A stretch of 64,000 nt of DNA from Plantago major (lineage: Eukaryota; Streptophyta; Magnoliopsida; Lamiales; Plantaginaceae), in contig CM048842.1 in assembly GCA_026545765.1 (NCBI GenBank), positions 67,494,371 to 67,558,370 of the forward strand, in the 5' to 3' direction. Each line of letters opens with the position of its first letter. Positions within the stretch are counted from its first letter, which is position 1. Of this stretch, positions 58,110 to 64,000 are shown in pieces. The notes under the pieces were generated by a model that saw only the letters and a program-made list of their open reading frames with translations, was not told the DNA's origin and did not search any database. Made by a program: the position numbers and the translations under genes.

Positions 58110-59837
58110 TTACGATTGCAAGATTTAGAGGAGAATGTATATCTGATAGTCTTTTAGGCTAATAATATCCTACTACAGTACTGGCACACAAAAGCTAGCA
58201 TTCATCGAGTCGATATCTTTAGGTGCATGCTTGCTATGTTTGTCTGCTTAGGAAGCTGATGATGGACATATTCAATACTGATAAGAGTAATCAGCAGTGA
58301 AGCGGACCATAGGTGTAGAAGTTGTTGGATGAAGTTGGTTATGGTGCCAGATACATGTCAGTTCATATAAACTGAAATGTTTACAGGACATATACAGAAA
58401 TGCAGACTTGGATTAAACTCCAAAATCACTGGGTGCTATTGAATACTTTGAGGCTGTTCGCAATATATTTGGATTTTCCTCAGTAGAATGTCAAGTAGGA
58501 TTTCCAGGGAACAGAAACGTCATAATTTGGAAAAGAGATGCTAAAGGAGCTTCAAAAAAACTATATGGTCATCTTATCTCATCATAGTGAAGCCACTAGT
58601 TCATTGCACGATCAAGGCTGGAGCTCCAGCGGTCTAAGTTAATTGTTCAACCTCTAAGTTGATGTGTAGTAACTCTCTATACATGAGTTGTTTAATTTAT
58701 GCAGGTAGAGTCACTCCTGACTTCTCTCTTTTGCAACCTGGGATCTCTTTACTACTACAGTAGAAACCCCCTAATAGAATACTCCATAAAGGAATAAACT
58801 CGCTATAGTAATAAAAATTCACGGTCTCAATTTCTGTATAAACTCTTTATCATAATATTTTTTGCCGGTCCAATTATATTATTATATGGAGTTTCTACTG
58901 TATTTATATTTTCTTTCTTCTTTCTTTCTTTTTGTGTGTCTGTGTTTCTGCTACCTCTCTGCTGCAATTTATTGAAGCATTATGAGCACACCAGGAATAT
59001 TCATAACCATTTATATGCTCATTCTCTGTAAAGTGTACGGATCAATGAACTGAATTGATGGTTTCTCTTTCCATATCTTCTATTACTGGATGGAACTGTG
59101 AAGATTTTTGCACCCATCTGACTTCTTTTCACAAATTTGTGTCCTCGTATCCCGTAGATTCATAAAGGGGAATTTGCATATACAGTTAAACCCGCACGTG
59201 CTGTCTTTCTCCTGAAGGACAAATACAGCTGTCCATGCGGGTAATCTTACAATAGGAGTTCCCAAGTTGCAACTAAATTTAGAGGATACATTGCTGGTAC
59301 CAAAACATTGCCATCTCATATTTGATGTTCTGTGACACTGCATATCAAAAGCATTTATACAAGCATTCATTGTCTCCATGGGAATCAAGGCAACAAAAGA
59401 GGGGGAAAAAAAACAAAAAGAATGCACGTGAATTTGACCGCATGGTGGAAAACTGGAAAACAGACTTAATCCTTATACTTGTGACACCAAGGCATAAGGA
59501 TTTTTGTTCGGTTTCAGCCTGATGTGATGACTCAGATGGGAAACAGTAGATTTTCTATATCCACCATAGCATCCACCATTCTGGTTTCTTGTCCATTAAA
59601 TGAACAAGTAAATCAAGTCTTAAGAATGCTTTATCTCCACACCTATTGGATTGTGACTGAGCGGGCTGTTGCGTTGTCAGCGTTGGAGTATAACTTCTCA
59701 GTTAAAATCACCTGTAGAAAGCCAACAAATTTACCTGTTATACACTAGCAGAGAGAAAGGAACAGGTTCCTCCATAATTATTTATATTAACTATTTGCTA
59801 CCTATAAAAAATATCTGTATTATTTGTACACAACTGT
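58110..59837. other. Spacer between convergent PPR and kinase genes
   Basis: Contains the 3' flanks of both genes and one MITE (58758-58900). Short frames on both strands show no family features. Confidence 0.45.
58758..58900. mobile_element. Pogo/Emigrant-like MITE
   Basis: A 143-bp unit with termini CAGTAGAAACCCC and the complement of GGAGTTTCTACTG, flanked by TA on each side. It has the internal TTTGCCGGTCCAATTA motif seen in plant Emigrant-type elements mobilised by pogo transposases. It is noncoding. Confidence 0.75.
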
Positions 59838-62800
59838 TCAACTCACATGAGAATGAGAACTTTTGCCAGAGGTCGGTGGACCATTAGTAAATGAAAAGTT
59901 GGACATTGATTCTTCAGCAAGAGCTCGCAACCTATTAAGTTCAGGTAATAGTACTGCTCCAAGATCTGGTCTATCTTTGCGCCTCAATTCTGCGCATTTA
60001 AGTGCTAGCTTGGCATAACTTAAGGCTGCTTCTACTGGCCAGTCAGGAACTGCAGGGTCAAGTGTTTCTGCAAAGGTCCCCCGCTCAATAGACCTCTCAA
60101 CAAGATGAGTCAAACCCATTGGGGGTTTAGCAGTTATAATCTGGAGCAGCATTATGCCAAGTGAGTAAACATCAGATTTGGTTCCAAGCATCCCGGTTTG
60201 CTGATATTCAGGATCTATGTAACAGAAAGTTCCAGCTGTAGATGTCATGCGGTATTGTGTGACAGTGTCCGCTACCGAAGGTGGGACAAGCCTGGCCAAA
60301 CCAACATCGCTGATCTTGCTCACAAAGTTTCGGTCAAGCAGAATGTTGCCTGGTTTTAGGTCTCTGTGTACCAGTGGCTCTGGCTTTGTCTGGTGGAGGA
60401 AGAGGAGGCCAGTGCCAATCTCCGCAGCTATTCGAAATCTAACTTGCCAAGAGAGCACTGGAGTGTTTCCTCTCCTAAGTAGACGGTCATCCAAGCTGCC
60501 ATTGGCCATGTACTCATAAACCAGGCAACCATACTCTGGGCAAGCTCCAAGGAGGAGAACCATGTTTGGGTGTCGAATGCAACTCAGTACTTCAACCTGC
60601 ATCATGGCACGCAGTAATCATGCAATAATTTTTGAGTTAAAAATGCTAAAATAAACATGGTAGCTACATATATGATCCAAACAAATACAAGGAATAACAG
60701 CTATACAAATTTTGTGGTTAAAATTTGGCATATTTCTGCACTTGAGATCCTACTGTTAGTTCATGGTGTTTACTCTGTACAAATTCTTAATTACTTATAC
60801 TCAGTAACTCAGTTATATCCTTGCATTACACTATAAATTTGGTCCCATCTTTTTTAAGTAATCTAATTTACTTAAAAAAACTACTGAGGTGCATTCCCGT
60901 AGTAGAAACTACCGCCCTAACCCTGCCCCACAGTTGAATAGCCAGTGCTTAGTAACCAAATTACATATTGAAATTTGTTTAGTTGGGTTTTGTGCTAGGG
61001 ACTTTTGTACCTCTTGCTGAAACTGAGATCTCCCCTGGGCAGCGTCTGGTCGCAGAACCTTTATTGCAACCTCGGTATGGTCTAGAATGCACTTGTAAAC
61101 TGGTCCATAGCCACCTTCCCCAATTTTACGAGAATCGGAGAAGTATTCTGTAGCTGCTTCAATCTCCTCTATTGTGTATCTGTGATAGCGCACTTCATTA
61201 TTTACTAGCTTATCCATCATTTTCCTCTTCTCCTCGGACTCCATGTGTGCTCTCCTTTCAGCATTTATTCTTCTCTGTGCTTCAAGTTCAGCCATTTTTT
61301 GAGCTGCTTCAGCTTTTTCAAGAGCTACCCTGCACCGTTCTTTTTCTCTCTCTGCTATTGCCCTTGCTGCTTCCTCAGCTTGTCGTGCCTCTTCAAGCTT
61401 TTGTTGTTCTTCTGCTTTCCAGCGGTGGAGCTCTAGTGCCTAAAAAGACATTATATAATTTTGGCCAAAACAAATATATAAGTTTTGATGTAGCACATTA
61501 AACTACCATATCACTAAGTAACTATGTCCTTGTAAATTGAATGCTTTCGAAATCTATTACTTTCTGTTTTGCCGCGAGTGCCTCCTTGCAGGCTGTGCTG
61601 TACATGTCCATTGTTTGTTTGAGCTCTTGCTTGAGCCTTCTCATCTCTGCTTCTACATCGTCCTGCACATAATGACAGGTGAACAGCAGATTCAGGTGCA
61701 TAATCATCTGTTTTTTCTTTCTTATATTTTGTTATCTGGATTACAGACACTGGGTTGATAGACACAAACACTCATGGCATATCAGTCTAAAATTATTGTT
61801 TCTCTACTGAAACTGTGATGCTTCTTGAGACTTATTATGATTTCTTAGATTTGAACCCATTCAAGTGTTGCATGCTCTGATGCTCATACCAAACTTTGAG
61901 ATGATGACCATGAAATACCCCCACTTTCTGCGGAGCTGGATGAAAAGACCCCAAAGCTATTATTTGAGTAGGTAGATCCAAAGCTTATCCGGCTATCTGT
62001 GTCTGAGCTGTTTGAAAGTCGAGGGGGCAGATTCATTTCGGAATCCAACAAGGAATTCATGCGATCAGTGCTTGGCCTAGACGAACTCACAAAAGATATG
62101 TCGGTATCAGACATTGAAAGTTCTCCATATGATCTGTTCACAACGTTCCCTCTCGCAAATGGTGATCTGTACAGGTACTAGTCTCTGTTAGTTCTTTCAT
62201 TAATAAATTGTAATTTTGCCTATACATCATAAACTTGAAAACTTTTTGAGTTATAATTTTTATCAGGTTTTCTACATGGACCAATGATTTCCTATCAACT
62301 AACGATGATCTTTCCATTGGTTTTGTGTTGACTGACATCACGGCATGACATATTTTCCTTATTTGGTTCGTGAATCAAGCTTCATAACAGTCCACACAAC
62401 AATTGAGCATGCATTAAATTGTCTACTACAAAGGGGAAGATGCATGCACAGCAAAAAACCTTGTTTTTGGTTCGCTCATATTTTTAAACTTCGTGAAGAA
62501 AATCCCTCTTTCCAAATTATAGTTAATGATTTAATCCAAAAGAAAACTAGAAAAGGAACTATTTCGTACTTTTGAAAGACAATATATATTGGCGTAGAGT
62601 TTCTAAAGAGACGAGGGAATCATGTGCAATAAACATAACATAGGGGGAACAGAGGCAAGTTGTATATAGTATAGGGAATTTTTGCTATCATCCTGTACTA
62701 AAGACAGTTTAACTTCCATTCAGTCATATAAGGTGTATCATTCAGCTTACTTGATTGTATCCGTATCCTCTACTGAGCTGCTCTTTGCTCCAAAAAGTTG

Positions 62801-64000
62801 CCTTTCGAGAGACATTCCTGCTATTAGGGGATAGTTTAATTTCTTTAGTCAGATCAACGTCAATAAATTATTAACATTCTTGAGATAAAAGATAACTCCA
62901 CCTCGTGTGCCATTGCTCTGCATGTAGCGTGCATCATTCAGACTCGGAGGAGAAGAAGTTGCATTTTGTGAGGTAGGTGGAGGAGTTTCTTTGGCTGTTT
63001 GAGTTTCTTTTGGCATGTGACTTGTGGCAGATTTGATAGTTGAAACCTTCCCTTTAGCAATGACATACACAGTGCTAAATTCTGGTGCCCCTTTGGTAAC
63101 ACTGCTCGGAATATCAAGACTCTTGAATGTTCTGAGCCAATGAATTTGTGAGTAAGTGCTTTGGTGATTAATTTGTTGTGATTGAAGATGCAAATTTAAT
63201 TTGAAACAGCTGAGTTCATTACCTAACAAAGGCATTCCTAACTGGGGCACCTACCACTATGCTCTCAATAAAGTTGTTCCATGCATACTCACAAATGCCT
63301 CTTGCTACGTCTGTGTCTTCCACTAGCACTTCAATTACTTGAATCTATTACACATCAAAAGACAAATTCATATTGTTATTATACCTCTGTTTTAAATGCT
63401 GTTGTAAGTTGATCAGGGTTGATCAGTTTGGTAAAATGAACAGGATTTAAAGGAAGGCATCTTAGCTTACATCCTTGCGGTGGCAGAAGCAACGGAAGGG
63501 AAGGAAGAGTTCCTTGGCCTGGTTATCCAAAGGTACCTTGCTTGATTTTCCAAAATTATCATCTGCGAAATCAATAGATATTCGCTCAAGACATGAGAAA
63601 AAAAAATTCACAGAAACTGTTCATGTGATCATCATGATTATATTCCATCAACCTATTTGCATGAATATATGTTACTAGTTCATTCCATAGGAAACCACAT
63701 GATTTTGCTGAATGCAATATTTCCACAGAAATAAAATGAAGTTTCGGATGGTTATTTCTTCACAATATCACATAGAATCCATCAAAACGTTACACATTTA
63801 TTAGAAAGAAGCGTGGAAATATGAAGAGAATATTACTAGAAGTAGGAGAGGCCCTTGTTCTAACATGGAGGAGGGTGACAGTTTTGCCTTTGCTCAAGAG
63901 ATTTTCCGCAGCCCATTTTAATGCAGCTTGGCTGCTTTTATCTTTGTCTATGGCAACTACAACCATCTCTTGCTTTATTTCTCCAGTCCTGGGCAGAAAT
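59838..64000 (-). CDS. USP-domain protein kinase (PUB-kinase family without U-box), 5' end outside window
   Basis: Cytosolic receptor-like kinase with an N-terminal universal stress protein fold. Exons, minus strand: beyond 64000-63837, 63562-63471, 63344-63223, 63131-62902, 62817-62751, 62166-61890, 61662-61561, 61439-61011, 60596-59838; all phases agree (about 746 codons visible). The USP domain starts VVVAIDKDKSSQAALKWA. A Ser-rich linker follows (DTDISFVSSSRPSTDRM), then a coiled coil (EAEMRRLKQELKQTMDMYS through EKAEAAQKMAELEAQRR). Kinase: glycine loop GEGGYGPVYK, Lys in VAIKVL, HRDLKPGNILLD, DVG in place of DFG, and GTFCYIDPEYQQTG. It stops 50 residues after the kinase (SGKSSHSHVS, TGA) with no U-box, like the U-box-less Arabidopsis relatives. 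An ATG at 63966 is in frame, but the open frame continues to the edge. Confidence 0.92.

Noticed and set aside
59083-59427. 114-codon minus-strand frame with several Cys
   Set aside because: No family pattern and no splice link to the kinase gene. Treated as spacer.

Overview
The window is nuclear DNA of a eudicot plant. It has GT-AG introns, an ARF transcription factor, an FLZ zinc-finger gene, a PPR gene, a USP-kinase gene, and plant-type transposons nested in one another. Stowaway-like MITEs carrying the CTCCCTCCGTCCC-type terminus are common in several asterid and caryophyllid genomes, but the sequence alone does not fix the family. Start codons were checked base by base. Several long reading frames turn out to begin with GTG or TTG and were trimmed or dropped.

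Layout. 1-3000: intergenic DNA with a probable solo LTR. 3.3-9.45 kb (+): a complete 14-exon auxin response factor of the ARF7/19 clade, with three short ATG uORFs upstream. 9.45-12.47 kb: no clear coding gene. 12.47-14.40 kb (-): a two-exon FCS-like zinc finger (FLZ) gene. 14.87-17.40 kb: a Stowaway MITE abutted by a 2.4-kb non-autonomous PIF/Harbinger-like element. 19.35-19.65 kb: a dispersed repeat whose second copy lies near 48.3 kb. 19.90-26.36 kb (-): a dead Ty1/copia element (5-bp TSD CGTAC) whose 5' LTR holds a hAT-like element that itself holds a Stowaway MITE. 27.60-33.30 kb: Mutator-like element 1 (MULE-1). 33.99-48.07 kb (-): a 14-kb Ty3/gypsy element of the Tat type with an extra, intron-containing gene on the opposite strand. 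48.54-54.05 kb: MULE-2, inserted in the second copy of the dispersed repeat. 54.1-56.8 kb: intergenic. 56.87-58.11 kb (+): a plastid-type PPR gene. 59.84-64.00 kb (-): a USP plus protein-kinase gene running off the right edge.

The host genes look intact and unrelated to each other. The two MULEs are the most unusual part. Both combine a MuDR-type transposase, an OTU-type cysteine protease region and a plant mobile domain (PMD) gene, but with the genes pointing outward in one and inward in the other. The OTU active-site motif is kept in MULE-1 and lost in MULE-2. Both elements carry strong palindromes just inside their ends. The Tat element adds a second theme: its antisense gene region has two copies of a G-box plus TATA cassette with identical spacing, and a four-copy 106-bp tandem array lies beside it.
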